Positions 1 to 10,194 of a stretch of 64,000 nucleotides of DNA are shown in pieces. The translations under genes were made by a program, and so were the position numbers. Below the pieces are notes generated by a model that saw only the letters and a list, made by a program, of their open reading frames with translations, did no database searches and was not told the origin of the DNA. This stretch comes from JABMQB01 sp963666575. Lineage in GTDB: Bacteria > Bacteroidota > Bacteroidia > Bacteroidales > Prolixibacteraceae. How positions within the stretch are numbered: the stretch's first letter is position 1; every line of letters starts with the position of its first letter. Location: the NCBI GenBank assembly GCA_963666575.2, contig CAXXYG010000027.1, positions 124,001-188,000 on the forward strand, read 5' to 3'.

Positions 1-148
1 TTGAATTAAAATTTCGCTCTGCAGGAATTGGCCTGTTACTGACATAACTCAGTTTTGTATTTGAAGCCAAAATACTACCTGAACCAGCAACAGCAATTCC
101 GGCAACAGTAAAACTTCCTTTTTTTATAAAATCTCTTCGTGTGGTCAT
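1..148 (-). CDS. Tat-exported protein, 5' part only (possible GH125 exo-alpha-mannosidase)
   Basis: Only the first 49 codons lie in the window; the gene runs off the left edge. The product starts with a twin-arginine signal (TRRDFIKK, followed by an Ala/Gly-rich hydrophobic stretch to about residue 29), so export of a folded protein is predicted. The mature start reads RPIPAERNF, which resembles the RP-x-x-x-R-x-F start I associate with bacterial GH125 metal-independent exo-alpha-1,6-mannosidases. Its place as the last visible gene of an alpha-mannan locus agrees. It lies 20 bp after the preceding gene, so it is probably co-transcribed. The GH125 call is inference; other Tat-exported hydrolases or oxidoreductases are possible. 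Confidence 0.4.
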   Translation of the reverse strand, partial: MTTRRDFIKKGSFTVAGIAVAGSGSILASNTKLSYVSNRPIPAERNFNS

Positions 149-168
149 ATATTGATTTTTTTTTCAAA

Positions 169-2997
169 TTAGTAGATTCTAACCGGCCCAATTATTCCCA
201 TGGGGTAATAATCCTGACGGCTGGTCCAATTTTGAGCAACTACATTGTCTTTTAAACCTTTTAGGTAATTCCCGGTGATAGTCGTCAATTTTATGGATAA
301 TATATTATCGCCTTCCTTTACAATTCCATTTAAATTATAAATATGAGCTCCGTACCATTTGGTCCCAACCAATTCACCATTTAAGGCCAGTTCTGAAACT
401 CCCTGAACATCGCCCAAATTGATGTATTTATAATTGCTGGAATGAAGGTTTATTGTTTTTTCATAAATAACTTCGCCAGCAAAATGTTTGGTTTGCGTTA
501 ATTTAGTTAGATCAGCTAAACCTTTCATTTTAATTTGCTGTTCCTCTCCATTCATATGGAGAAGATTTAAATTCCAAGCTCCGGTTATTTCTTTTCCGGA
601 AGAATTATAATCAACCGCCTCAATTTGTTCACCTTCCTGATTTTTCTCAAAAACAATTAATAATGAAGTTGCCCGCGGAAGTTCCAGGTTTAGTTTGTTT
701 TTGCTTCCCATTGTTGGATAACGCATTTTTCCTCCGGTTTCAGGATTCCAAATCCAAGGATATAAATTGTCCTTCACCAAAAACTCAGCCCCCACTGAAA
801 TGTGTTCCGACAAACTGGAATTAACAATAAAAAAGATACTATTTTCTCCAATCCGGTAATTCGATTGACTTAGATATTTATGTGTTTTATTGAACCTGAC
901 ATAAGGCTTTAAACTCAATTCATCTTGTAATTTCCCATACCATTTTATTATGTCTCCTTTTGGAGCAGGATACTTTACAACATTACTTGTGTTGTTTTTC
1001 AGCAATCCTGTTACTAATGCATTCACCTCTGCATCGTCATTCTTCCCATTTTTATAGGAAGGCGATTTAAAAGGTGTTTTTTCGATAAAAACAATTTTCC
1101 CGCCTTCACGTGCAAAAATTACCAGCGATTTGGTGGTTTCCAGATCGAGAGTTTCAATTTCGGGCATTAATATAGTGGAATATGAGCGCCCATTGTAATT
1201 CATTTTACCCTCATTGAAAGTAGAATTTTTGATAATATTTTCACTTACATAATCACACCCACCGCCATTCTGATTTATAGCTTCCCAAAGATTATTCTGG
1301 TACTCAGGATACCATTTTTGAGGAAATGGGTCACGCTGGGGGCCCATTTTTAACCAAAGGTCGGTAAGTGGTTGAAGAATGGCTACATCCGCCTGAGGGG
1401 TAGCATTTTGCATCAGATACGAAATGCGTGCTTTATAATCAGCCCATTTTTGGAAATAAGGCCACCATGTATTCCGTTCGTTAAAAAATGCACCATAACG
1501 AATCCAACCCGGGAATTTTGTATCAAGGGGTGAATAATTAAATCCATGTAAAATGGAATGATTTACTCCTGAAATATTACTTTGGTCGCCGGCAACTTTT
1601 ATGTTTTCAAGGGTTGCCATAAATGCCATTTCGGTATTTGTAATTTCTTCGCAACTAACAATCTTTTCCCCGGCAAGAATGGCACCCGAAGAAACGTATT
1701 TATTGCACATCCTTGGAGCTCGTCCTGATAATCCGGTATCGGGATATTCTCTTCCAACATCTTTAAACAACCATGTTTCGCACTCGGGAATATCTATGTC
1801 CATGCTTGCTTCAAGTGGGTGCATCCCACGGCCATAGGCTTGCATTCGTGATTTTACGTTGTTCCTATGGCACCAATCGTTAAAGGTGTCGATAAAGCGT
1901 TCTTTAAACAGCTCAATTCGCGTTTGATAATAATCTAAATCCACACGTTTTATCAACTCAACTACTTCATCCGGAAATTTTGTTCCGTAATCTTCGTCAA
2001 GCGGATTGCCCATGTGCCCCACTTTTTTCAGTACAAATGGCAAATAAGGTAACAAAGAATACCCTCTTCGTTTTTCAAACTCTATGGGTAAATCATCGTT
2101 CCAATTAGCTCCTTCAAGTTCCATACTATCGCAAAACATGGCGCGAATGTAGTTTCCCATATCTCCAACTTTTCCGGCAATAAAACCAGAGATTCTGTTC
2201 AGGTATGCATCCGTAGCTTCTTTATTATAATGATTTAAAACCGGACCAGCAGCACCTGGAGCTCCATTAATAACAGCCATGTAACCGGTAAGTTTCACCA
2301 CATAATACAAAACAAAATTGCCTACAGGAACTTCAATTTCGAGCATCCCATTAGTGATTTCGCTCTTTAAATCGGTTCCTTCCACAAATTCATTTGAATT
2401 TTTGGGAAGAAGGCGGATCATAATCAAATCACGATAAACAGTTTTATTTTTTGAATGAAGAGCGGGATCAACTTTTACTAACAGCTCATCTATTTTGAAA
2501 GTGTATTTTTCGCCACCTTTTAAATCAATCGTTTCGATGGTTACCATTTGTGACTGCTCCTGTTTTTTCAGGAATTCGCCACCAAATGGCCACCCTGAGC
2601 CAACAATCATGTCGCAAATAATACCACGTTCTTTAGCTCCCTGAAGAGCTGTTTGTAACATATCGAGCCAATCGTCGTCAAAAATGGTCAAAGCTTTATA
2701 TCCAACCGGATCAGTGTCTCCCGGAAAAGCAATGGGATTAATTTCAACGCCTCCAATTCCGGCAGCCTTCATGACATCCAATTCCCGTAAAATCTCTGCT
2801 TTATCCAACCGGTTTCCGTTCCACCACCAACGCACAAAAAGACGGGAATCAACTGGAGGATTCTGAAATCCTTTATAAAATTCATCCAAATTCTCCGCTT
2901 TCAAAACCGGATTCACACACCCTAAAACAGAATTTATACATAAAACTCCTGATGTAGCAACGATACTGTTTTTTACGAAAATTCTTCTTGTTACCAT
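169..2997 (-). CDS. GH106-like glycoside hydrolase (alpha-L-rhamnosidase type)
   Basis: This 942-residue exported protein has a Tat-like start (TRRIFVK) and a Val-Leu-Gly-Cys near residue 27 that could be a lipobox. After it comes a segment typical of large GH106-type proteins (RWWWNGNRL, then ELDVMKAAGIGGVEINP), where a barrel domain is expected. The C-terminal ~150 residues look like a beta-sandwich carbohydrate-binding domain. GH106 enzymes release alpha-L-rhamnose. It lies 24 bp downstream of the first GH92 gene on the same strand, so it is likely part of the mannan operon. Rhamnose-decorated mannan would explain its presence but is inference. I cannot assign catalytic residues with certainty, and a related unclassified family is possible. 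Confidence 0.6.
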   Translation of the reverse strand: MVTRRIFVKNSIVATSGVLCINSVLGCVNPVLKAENLDEFYKGFQNPPVDSRLFVRWWWNGNRLDKAEILRELDVMKAAGIGGVEINPIAFPGDTDPVGYKALTIFDDDWLDMLQTALQGAKERGIICDMIVGSGWPFGGEFLKKQEQSQMVTIETIDLKGGEKYTFKIDELLVKVDPALHSKNKTVYRDLIMIRLLPKNSNEFVEGTDLKSEITNGMLEIEVPVGNFVLYYVVKLTGYMAVINGAPGAAGPVLNHYNKEATDAYLNRISGFIAGKVGDMGNYIRAMFCDSMELEGANWNDDLPIEFEKRRGYSLLPYLPFVLKKVGHMGNPLDEDYGTKFPDEVVELIKRVDLDYYQTRIELFKERFIDTFNDWCHRNNVKSRMQAYGRGMHPLEASMDIDIPECETWLFKDVGREYPDTGLSGRAPRMCNKYVSSGAILAGEKIVSCEEITNTEMAFMATLENIKVAGDQSNISGVNHSILHGFNYSPLDTKFPGWIRYGAFFNERNTWWPYFQKWADYKARISYLMQNATPQADVAILQPLTDLWLKMGPQRDPFPQKWYPEYQNNLWEAINQNGGGCDYVSENIIKNSTFNEGKMNYNGRSYSTILMPEIETLDLETTKSLVIFAREGGKIVFIEKTPFKSPSYKNGKNDDAEVNALVTGLLKNNTSNVVKYPAPKGDIIKWYGKLQDELSLKPYVRFNKTHKYLSQSNYRIGENSIFFIVNSSLSEHISVGAEFLVKDNLYPWIWNPETGGKMRYPTMGSKNKLNLELPRATSLLIVFEKNQEGEQIEAVDYNSSGKEITGAWNLNLLHMNGEEQQIKMKGLADLTKLTQTKHFAGEVIYEKTINLHSSNYKYINLGDVQGVSELALNGELVGTKWYGAHIYNLNGIVKEGDNILSIKLTTITGNYLKGLKDNVVAQNWTSRQDYYPMGIIGPVRIY

Positions 2998-3021
2998 TTT
3001 TAGTATACAATATATTGTTTT

Positions 3022-5151
3022 TTATTCGGTGCTTATGGTCAAACCTTTATATAAATCGAGGTGGTTTACAAAATAGCCATCAACAACCTGGCTCCCAATC
3101 TTTATTTTACTGATTTTATTTCCATTATTCACTTTTTGAATAACACAATTTCCCTTATCATTCAAATTAAGTTTAATCCGATCGAAAAGAGGAACCGAAA
3201 CAATATAATCGGCATCGGCTGGGGAATAGGGGTAAATACCCATTGCATTAAAAACATACCATGCCGACATTTCGCCAGCATCGTCCATTCCACATAAAGC
3301 CAATCCATCGTCTCCCATTCCATAAAAATCATTCATTATCTGATTTAACAATACTTGTGATTTTTCCTGTTTATCTACAAAATAGTACATGTAAGGAGTA
3401 CTATGGTCGGGCTGGTTGCCATGGCAGTATTGCCCAATAAACGAAGATACATTACGGGCAATATGGTTCTCATTCCAGGGAATTAAAAACAAAGAATCGA
3501 GTTTATTTTCAAATTCTTTTTTGCTGGGATAAAGGCCTACCAAACCTTTTGAATCATGCGGGGCAAAAAATGTCGATTGCCAGGCATTTGCTTCACGGTA
3601 CATGTATTCGTAATACGGGTATTCAGCATCAAAATTTGATACCCATTCTCCATTATTCAACTTACCCCTCATCAATCCCGTAGATGAATCGAACAAATTT
3701 TTATAGTTTTTTGTCCGTTTCATTAACATTTCAAAGTTGTCTTTATCTCCCAATTCTTTTGCCAATAATGCCACGGCATAATCGTCGTAAGCGTATTCCA
3801 ATGTTTTTGTTACACCGGCTTTGGCTTTTGTTTCTACTTCCGGATTTTTAATGTCGGGTGTTGAGATATATCCCTTTTTAATATATTCAGAAATGTGTGG
3901 CCGTGTACCTCCCTCTTTGGTTGCATTTGTTAACAGCAATGCGTAAGCACTTTTTACATCGTAGCCTCTAATACCTCTCAGATATGAACCAGAAATAAAA
4001 GGAGCAGCATGGTCGCCATGAAAAAAGGTGGGCATAAATCCGGTTTTTTCACCTTTGTCAATTAACGATTGAATTACGTCGGTGGTTACTTCAGGAGACA
4101 ACATTCCCAGCAAAACTAATTTGTTCCGGTATGTATCCCACAATGAAGGATTTGTGTAATATCTAAAATCTTTTTTTACTACTTCTCCACTTGCATCTGT
4201 ATATTCACCATTTACATCACTTCGTAAAGCCGGCCACAAAAAGGACCGGTACAGTGATGAATAAAATAATTCCTTTTGCTTCACTGTTCCGCCTTCCACA
4301 TCAATTTTCGACAATAAATTCTCCCAAATCTCAGCTGCTTCTTTCCGAGTTTGATCGAAATCTTTTCCAACTAATTCTTTGGCAAGGTTTTCTTTTGCAT
4401 TTTCGATACTCACAAACGAAAGCCCTATTTTTAACTCCAATGCCTGTGCTGAATTTTCAAAATAGATAACCGAAATTTCCTTGTCCCCTTTTTTTAGTGG
4501 TTCAATCTTTTGAATTTTATGATTTGAATAAGCGCAGAAAAAAATAGGCCTACCTGTATTCTGATAACCTTTAACTGTGTATTCTCCTTCCTGCTCAATC
4601 TTCCAATCCTTTACTCTCTCGTTTGAAACAGTTAAGTTAAAAATCAGTTTTTTATCGTGATTATTACTGAAGGTATATTTATGGTAACCACATCTTAGAG
4701 TTGAAGTCAATTCAGCATTAATATTATAACGGTTAAGAAATACCTGGTAATAACCAGGTTCGGCTGTTTCGTTTTGATGGCTAAAACCAGATCCAAAATC
4801 GTCGGCCGAAATTTCTCCCGTAACCGGCAAAACAGGGATGTGGCACAAGTTCCAATGGCCTTTATTGGTATGTGTAAAAGCATAAATTACAGAATCTTCA
4901 TATTCATACCCAGCACCACTATGAAATTCGGTAATAGGGCTTAATTGCACCATTGCATTGGGCAATGAAGAGCCCGGATAAGTAAGACCTGCCCAAACCC
5001 TCCAGTCTTTGGGGGGAGTATAACCAATCTCAGCAGGGTTGGTTAATGGTGCGGTCCCAAGAAATGGATTAACGTATTTTGTGTGTGGATTTTGCGCCGA
5101 TACCGAAAAAGTAATACTAATTAAAAATGCGAATAAGATAAGATTCTTCAT
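3022..5151 (-). CDS. GH92 glycosidase with HGNQP variant active site
   Basis: This 709-residue protein has a Sec signal peptide (about residues 1-19) and the two-domain GH92 architecture: an N-terminal beta-sandwich to about 260, then an (alpha/alpha)6 barrel. The C-terminal signature MSAWYVFNAMGIYP is clear. GH92 enzymes are calcium-dependent exo-alpha-mannosidases. The conserved HGNEP motif, whose Glu is the general acid, reads HGNQP here (Gln580). In Cellulosimicrobium CcMan5 the same change goes with cleavage of mannose-alpha-1-phospho-6-mannose, where the leaving phosphate needs no protonation. Aspartates 623/624 lie in the segment that holds the family's basic residues. It follows the other GH92 gene by 8 bp. 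Family is certain; the phosphomannan specificity is inferred. Confidence 0.92.
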   Translation of the reverse strand: MKNLILFAFLISITFSVSAQNPHTKYVNPFLGTAPLTNPAEIGYTPPKDWRVWAGLTYPGSSLPNAMVQLSPITEFHSGAGYEYEDSVIYAFTHTNKGHWNLCHIPVLPVTGEISADDFGSGFSHQNETAEPGYYQVFLNRYNINAELTSTLRCGYHKYTFSNNHDKKLIFNLTVSNERVKDWKIEQEGEYTVKGYQNTGRPIFFCAYSNHKIQKIEPLKKGDKEISVIYFENSAQALELKIGLSFVSIENAKENLAKELVGKDFDQTRKEAAEIWENLLSKIDVEGGTVKQKELFYSSLYRSFLWPALRSDVNGEYTDASGEVVKKDFRYYTNPSLWDTYRNKLVLLGMLSPEVTTDVIQSLIDKGEKTGFMPTFFHGDHAAPFISGSYLRGIRGYDVKSAYALLLTNATKEGGTRPHISEYIKKGYISTPDIKNPEVETKAKAGVTKTLEYAYDDYAVALLAKELGDKDNFEMLMKRTKNYKNLFDSSTGLMRGKLNNGEWVSNFDAEYPYYEYMYREANAWQSTFFAPHDSKGLVGLYPSKKEFENKLDSLFLIPWNENHIARNVSSFIGQYCHGNQPDHSTPYMYYFVDKQEKSQVLLNQIMNDFYGMGDDGLALCGMDDAGEMSAWYVFNAMGIYPYSPADADYIVSVPLFDRIKLNLNDKGNCVIQKVNNGNKISKIKIGSQVVDGYFVNHLDLYKGLTISTE

Positions 5152-5159
5152 GTGTCCAT

Positions 5160-7502
5160 TTATTTATTTAAGTTTTTATTTGGAATATTAACCATCTCCA
5201 AAACCAGTTTTCCTCCTTTTACTACATCTGAAAATGAAAGAAATGTTGCTTTTTGAGGACTGTTATTCAGAGAAATGGATTGTATGTACATATTATCTTT
5301 TGAGTTGTTTTTAGTTTCAATTACAAATTCATTCCCTTGATAATAATTTGGATTAAGCTGAATAGTAATTTTATCGAATAACGGACTTCCAATTTGAAAC
5401 TTTGGGTTTATTTCCGTCAAGCCTTTTACATCAAACAATCCCATTGCCGACAAAACATACCATGCTCCTAACTGCCCCTGATCTTCATCCTGCCCATAGC
5501 CATAACCATGCAGTCCATCGGTGCCGTAAAACTCATCGCAAATAGCGCGCACCCATTTTTGCGATAAATAAGGTTTTCCTGAAAAGTTAAACAACCAGGA
5601 AATATGCAAATTGGGTTGATTCCCATGATTGTATAATGTATGAAGCCCGGAAAAAGCATCAACTGTAGTTCCGCCACCAAAAATATTTTTCCTTGAAACG
5701 ATAAAAATACTATCAAGGCGGTTGTTAAAAGTATTTTTACCGATTGTATTAACCAATTCTTCGGCAGCATGGGGCACATAAAAAGTATACTGAACAGCAT
5801 TCCCTTCCTGAAAACCTATCCATGGGGCTTTAGGGTCAAAGGGTTGAATAAATTCTCCTTGTTGATTTCTGGGATGAATCAATTTTGTTTTTTCATCATA
5901 TAATAGTTTCCAGCCTTTCGAAAGTTCTGTTAATCGGATATAATCATCCGTTTTATCCAGTAATTTAGCAAACTGACCTACAGCAAAACAACTAAATGAA
6001 TATTCGAGTGTATGCGATGCTCCAAATCCTGAACCCAAATCGGTGGTATTCATGTCCAAATTTGTGGAATAAGGAGAATAACCTTTTTCAACAAATTGCC
6101 TGACATCCATTTTCCCGGCTCCTTCAATGCGGCCTTTCCATTCAACTTCATTTTTTAAGGCTGCCTCGTATCCCAACGCAACATCAAAATCGCGAATACC
6201 ACAATTATAGGCAGAAGCGATAGCCAAACTGACAAAGTTTGTCCCAACTCCTGAAACATATTTGCTACATGCAATGCCATCGCCTAACCAGCCGGTTTCT
6301 TTGTACACCAACAACTGACTTTGAATCCATTCTGAGTAGTATTCGGGATAAACCAGTGCCCAGAGTTGTGTTAGGTTCCAAAAAGCGCCCCAGATTGCAT
6401 CGGTATTGTAATGATTAAATTTTGGTTTGCCATTACTATCCGTCTCAATATAGCCTATTTGACCATTATTCATCGGATAAGCACCATTCACATCGCTGGC
6501 CACGCCACGCCCTGACAATGCATGATACAATCCAGTATAAAACTTTGTCAAATCGGCTTCATCACCACCCTCTACTTTAATGCGTTCAAGCTTATTTTGC
6601 CAGGCCATAATTGCCTGATCTTTTGCCTCATCAAAATTAAGATTCAGCGCCTCTTCCAATAAATTATTTTTAGCATTACTAATTGAGGTGTATGACAATC
6701 CTAGTTTTACAATGATGGTTTCTTTAAATTCAGTATTAAAATTTAATGCTAATGTAGCTCCCGGCCCTGTTATTTCGTTCTTTTGTGTAATTTCTCCATT
6801 CCGCAGAAATGTATTAACCGAACTGGCAGGTTTACTTAATTTAGCATAAAAATACATTTTCATTTTTGCCCCTGCCTGGTATTTTTTTATGTACTCGGGT
6901 TCGGTAATAATGTAACCTTCAACAGTAACGGGGTCGATCATTTTTACATAAGCATCGGTAACCGCACCACTTTCGCCCAGGCGGTTGCCAACATCAAAAA
7001 TAATTCTTGACTCTTCACTTTCAGGAAAAGTGTACCGTTGAAATCCAACCCGTTCGGTTGCCGTTAATTCAACTTTGATGCCGTACTTTTTAAGCAATAC
7101 CGAATAATACCCGGCAGTAGCAAATTCGTCACTTTTATTAAATAACGAACGGTACCCATCTTCCGGATGATCGAGCAAACCGGGTTTGGTTTGAAGTTTG
7201 CCGGTTACAGGTTGCAACATCAATCCTCCAATCTGAAATTCATGAAAGCAGGCAAATCCTTCGATAGAAGTATGACTGTCATCGTAACCTACCGCCTCCC
7301 ATCCATCCTTATTGCCATAACTTCCATTCGTAGAGGGCCCAAGTTTTGCCATTCCAAAAGGAACCGCTCCGGGTGTATAAAAAAACCATCGGCTGTGAGT
7401 CGTTCCAATGTTAGGTTTTACATAATCAGTTGACCGCTTAATTGCCCCAGCATTAAGTGTTAAAATGAACAAAAAAAGAAATAAACTAGTTCGTACTTTC
7501 AT
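5160..7502 (-). CDS. GH92 glycosidase, second tandem copy, HGNQP variant
   Basis: This 780-residue exported protein has a signal peptide (about residues 1-20) and a full GH92 fold. Landmarks are an N-terminal beta-sandwich, a barrel containing LYNHGNQPNLH (Gln629) and the segment GQDEDQGQLGAWYVLSAMG with Asp672 and Asp674. Gln629 replaces the general-acid Glu, as in the downstream GH92. The two proteins differ clearly in length and in flanking motifs (HGNQPDHS versus HGNQPNLH; MDDAGEMSAW versus DEDQGQLGAW), so they are not a recent duplication. Different specificities within phosphomannan side chains are therefore plausible. It lies between the LamG-GH76 gene and the other GH92 in the mannan operon. 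Confidence 0.92.
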   Translation of the reverse strand: MKVRTSLFLFLFILTLNAGAIKRSTDYVKPNIGTTHSRWFFYTPGAVPFGMAKLGPSTNGSYGNKDGWEAVGYDDSHTSIEGFACFHEFQIGGLMLQPVTGKLQTKPGLLDHPEDGYRSLFNKSDEFATAGYYSVLLKKYGIKVELTATERVGFQRYTFPESEESRIIFDVGNRLGESGAVTDAYVKMIDPVTVEGYIITEPEYIKKYQAGAKMKMYFYAKLSKPASSVNTFLRNGEITQKNEITGPGATLALNFNTEFKETIIVKLGLSYTSISNAKNNLLEEALNLNFDEAKDQAIMAWQNKLERIKVEGGDEADLTKFYTGLYHALSGRGVASDVNGAYPMNNGQIGYIETDSNGKPKFNHYNTDAIWGAFWNLTQLWALVYPEYYSEWIQSQLLVYKETGWLGDGIACSKYVSGVGTNFVSLAIASAYNCGIRDFDVALGYEAALKNEVEWKGRIEGAGKMDVRQFVEKGYSPYSTNLDMNTTDLGSGFGASHTLEYSFSCFAVGQFAKLLDKTDDYIRLTELSKGWKLLYDEKTKLIHPRNQQGEFIQPFDPKAPWIGFQEGNAVQYTFYVPHAAEELVNTIGKNTFNNRLDSIFIVSRKNIFGGGTTVDAFSGLHTLYNHGNQPNLHISWLFNFSGKPYLSQKWVRAICDEFYGTDGLHGYGYGQDEDQGQLGAWYVLSAMGLFDVKGLTEINPKFQIGSPLFDKITIQLNPNYYQGNEFVIETKNNSKDNMYIQSISLNNSPQKATFLSFSDVVKGGKLVLEMVNIPNKNLNK

Positions 7503-7629
7503 AGTATGGCAAATACATTTAAATTAATCACATGCAACCACTTAGTAATACACAGAAGTGAAGTAAAACACTCATGGCTGATTCATTTAATTTTTATTTA
7601 TTTTATTCCATTATTATTTTTTGCTGTAA

Positions 7630-10017
7630 TTAATATATTAATACCCTTGTTTGGAGTGATTTGCTTTTAGTGGCAACTTGTATGATATAAAATCCAGGAG
7701 TTTTAATTGTAGGACGAATAGTAATCTGTTGGTTATTTGTAATATGTTTTGCTCTGAATATTTGTATCAATTGTCCGGATTGATTAAATAAACGAATGTC
7801 ACAGATTGTACCAGGTTTTTCATTCAGGCTTATTTTTATTTCTTGGTTTTTTGAAACAGGATTGGGAAATACAAAAATATCAGGTTGGATATTACCAATT
7901 CCGACTTCATTTATTTTGGTTGGGATAGTTTTTGAATTATAAGCCACATTCAGAAATGAAGAAGCTGCTGCAGCCTGGCCCATCAATCCTATATTTTCAG
8001 GATTCCAGTTGGTCCGGTACAAATTCCATTTACCTTTTGAATCATCGCCATCGCCAGCATAATAACCTCGTATATCGCGATTGTTGGCACTGAGAAAATC
8101 CATAATATCGGAGGCAATGGTTATAAATTTCTGATCAGCTGTTTCATTGTACATATCCATCAGAGCGTCAATCATATCATCGCCACCCCAAAATGAATTT
8201 TCGCTTAACCCTTGTCCAGGTTTGTACCACATTTTAAGGCAACTGTCCATCATTTCGTTTGCATCATTCAGGTACTTCTGATCGATGGTTATTTGATATA
8301 ATAAAATTGCATTTTGAATTACTACGGTTGTTTGGTAAGCGCGGTAACCTCCACCCCATTGGGTTTGCCCGTTCACTATACCACTCAGCGACCAACTGCC
8401 ATTTTGATAGTAACTCGTTTGGTTGAATAATTTTGTTCCGGCATCTTTAATTTTAACTGCCAAATCATTTTCTGCCTCATAATAAGCCAATGCTTCATTG
8501 AAGTAAGTTGTGTTGTGTGTTATTTGATACAATTTGGCTGCGGCATAACTGGTATAATTTATCGACATTGAGAATAACATTCCGGCACCAAGTTGGTCTT
8601 CGTGTTGTGGAATGCCAAATTGATCGTCGCGAATGCCATTGTTAAATTCATAGGCAATCTTTAAATTTTCGAGGGTGGTATTATCTTTGGTTTGATCGTA
8701 AATGTTGCAAAATTGCATCACAAGCTGGCCATTGTCGTCGTAAAAGCGGGTGCCTTCATTTCCCGGCAAAACAGCAAAACCGGTTCTTCCAGCTTTTGTG
8801 GTTTTATACAGGTTTATGGCATCGAGATAATTAAAAAATAAAGAACTGTATTTTTCGGGATTTAATTTCCATGCATTTTTTAAAGCCCGCAACATATGCG
8901 ATGCCGGCCACACAAAACTTGTTGCCTGAATAAACTGCGATTCGGCATTTATTGATTCAGCATATAAACCATTATTTTTATTATAGAACTCGTCGTGAAT
9001 TTGATCTAAGAGTTTCTCACCATAATACTGGTATTTATTGGCGTACAAATCAACGGCTACATTGGCTTGTATTTCTGTTGAATCGGTGGTTACAGCAACA
9101 AATACAATTGTGTCGTTCTGATAACTTATGGTTTGTGCTTCATATATTAAGAAAGCTGAATGAACATCGACTTTTGTAAATGTTACTTTTCCGATAGCTG
9201 CCGAATTCACTAACGTCCATTCTGCAATTTCTTCGTTTGAAACAGTTACTAAAACAGAATCTTTCCCCTGAGAAAGAATTTTAAGCAATCCATTCACCTG
9301 AATACTACTTTTTGAAACCCAGGTTGTTCCAGTTCCTTTTGTATGGTTAAACTGGCCAACCTGATCGGCAATAAGATTGCCTTGCCCATCATTTAATAAC
9401 CAATTTGCGATTAAGCCATTTTCATCGCCGCTTAGTGAAACATCCTTATTAGCATTAATTTCCTCTATACTTCTTACTACATTCCAAATTCTGAAATCAG
9501 ATAATTTCCCGTCGAAACCACGGCCTTGCCACATCGAACCTTCACCCATAAACAAGTGTGTTTCTGAATGAAGCATTTCGTTTGATAAAATCCCTTGCTT
9601 TACAAGAATTCCATCGATATACAGTTTTACAGTTTTATTTGAGTTTAAGCTTACCGCAACGTGCTGCCACTGGTGTACTTTAAGCGCGTTTTCAGGAGAT
9701 ATTATTGATTCCCATTCACCGGTACCAATATTCATTTCTAATTGCCCTGAGGAATTAAACCGAAGGGAAAAACCAACAGAACCTAAATCGTTGCTCCACG
9801 ATTCATTGGATAGAATGTAATTGCCTGACCAATTGTCGACATACAGCCAGGTTTCAATGGTGAACTCATTCAGCGAATAATCGTCAATAATTCCACAATC
9901 AACATAACTTTCTGATTGTGAAGGGTCAAATTTTAATACCCACGTCTGCCCCTCTGATATAATTGATACAGAAATTAGAATCAAAGAGAAAAACCCGATT
10001 ATTAAATACCGTTTCAT
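7630..10017 (-). CDS. LamG-GH76 endo-alpha-mannanase with T9SS sorting domain
   Basis: This is a 795-residue multidomain secreted enzyme. A signal peptide (1-23) is followed by a LamG/concanavalin-like domain (about 28-235), a short beta-rich linker (235-325), a GH76 (alpha/alpha)6 domain (about 330-700) and a C-terminal beta-sandwich of about 80 residues starting IFVFPNPVSKNQ. That tail is a typical T9SS type A sorting domain. GH76 enzymes cut alpha-1,6-mannan backbones; the paired catalytic Asp are probably D427 and D428 in FYDDNGQL. The LamG domain probably binds carbohydrate. T9SS genes porU and porV occur in this window. It is upstream of the GH92 pair on the same strand, with a 127-bp gap. 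Confidence 0.85.
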   Translation of the reverse strand: MKRYLIIGFFSLILISVSIISEGQTWVLKFDPSQSESYVDCGIIDDYSLNEFTIETWLYVDNWSGNYILSNESWSNDLGSVGFSLRFNSSGQLEMNIGTGEWESIISPENALKVHQWQHVAVSLNSNKTVKLYIDGILVKQGILSNEMLHSETHLFMGEGSMWQGRGFDGKLSDFRIWNVVRSIEEINANKDVSLSGDENGLIANWLLNDGQGNLIADQVGQFNHTKGTGTTWVSKSSIQVNGLLKILSQGKDSVLVTVSNEEIAEWTLVNSAAIGKVTFTKVDVHSAFLIYEAQTISYQNDTIVFVAVTTDSTEIQANVAVDLYANKYQYYGEKLLDQIHDEFYNKNNGLYAESINAESQFIQATSFVWPASHMLRALKNAWKLNPEKYSSLFFNYLDAINLYKTTKAGRTGFAVLPGNEGTRFYDDNGQLVMQFCNIYDQTKDNTTLENLKIAYEFNNGIRDDQFGIPQHEDQLGAGMLFSMSINYTSYAAAKLYQITHNTTYFNEALAYYEAENDLAVKIKDAGTKLFNQTSYYQNGSWSLSGIVNGQTQWGGGYRAYQTTVVIQNAILLYQITIDQKYLNDANEMMDSCLKMWYKPGQGLSENSFWGGDDMIDALMDMYNETADQKFITIASDIMDFLSANNRDIRGYYAGDGDDSKGKWNLYRTNWNPENIGLMGQAAAASSFLNVAYNSKTIPTKINEVGIGNIQPDIFVFPNPVSKNQEIKISLNEKPGTICDIRLFNQSGQLIQIFRAKHITNNQQITIRPTIKTPGFYIIQVATKSKSLQTRVLIY

Positions 10018-10194
10018 TCGTTTTAAAGTTTAGTTTAGGAAGCACATGGAACACTTTTAAAATCATTCTGCTTATTAGCAGGATTTGTATTACATGCTTT
10101 ATTGGGAACTTTATTAATATTGTTTTAGGTTAAATAAGCAGATAACTACTTAAAAAAATACATTGATTTCCAAACACCACAAATCACATTAATA

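Noticed and set aside
5468..5800. 110-codon minus-strand frame inside the second GH92 gene
   Set aside because: It is an out-of-frame shadow of the GH92 coding sequence with no independent support.
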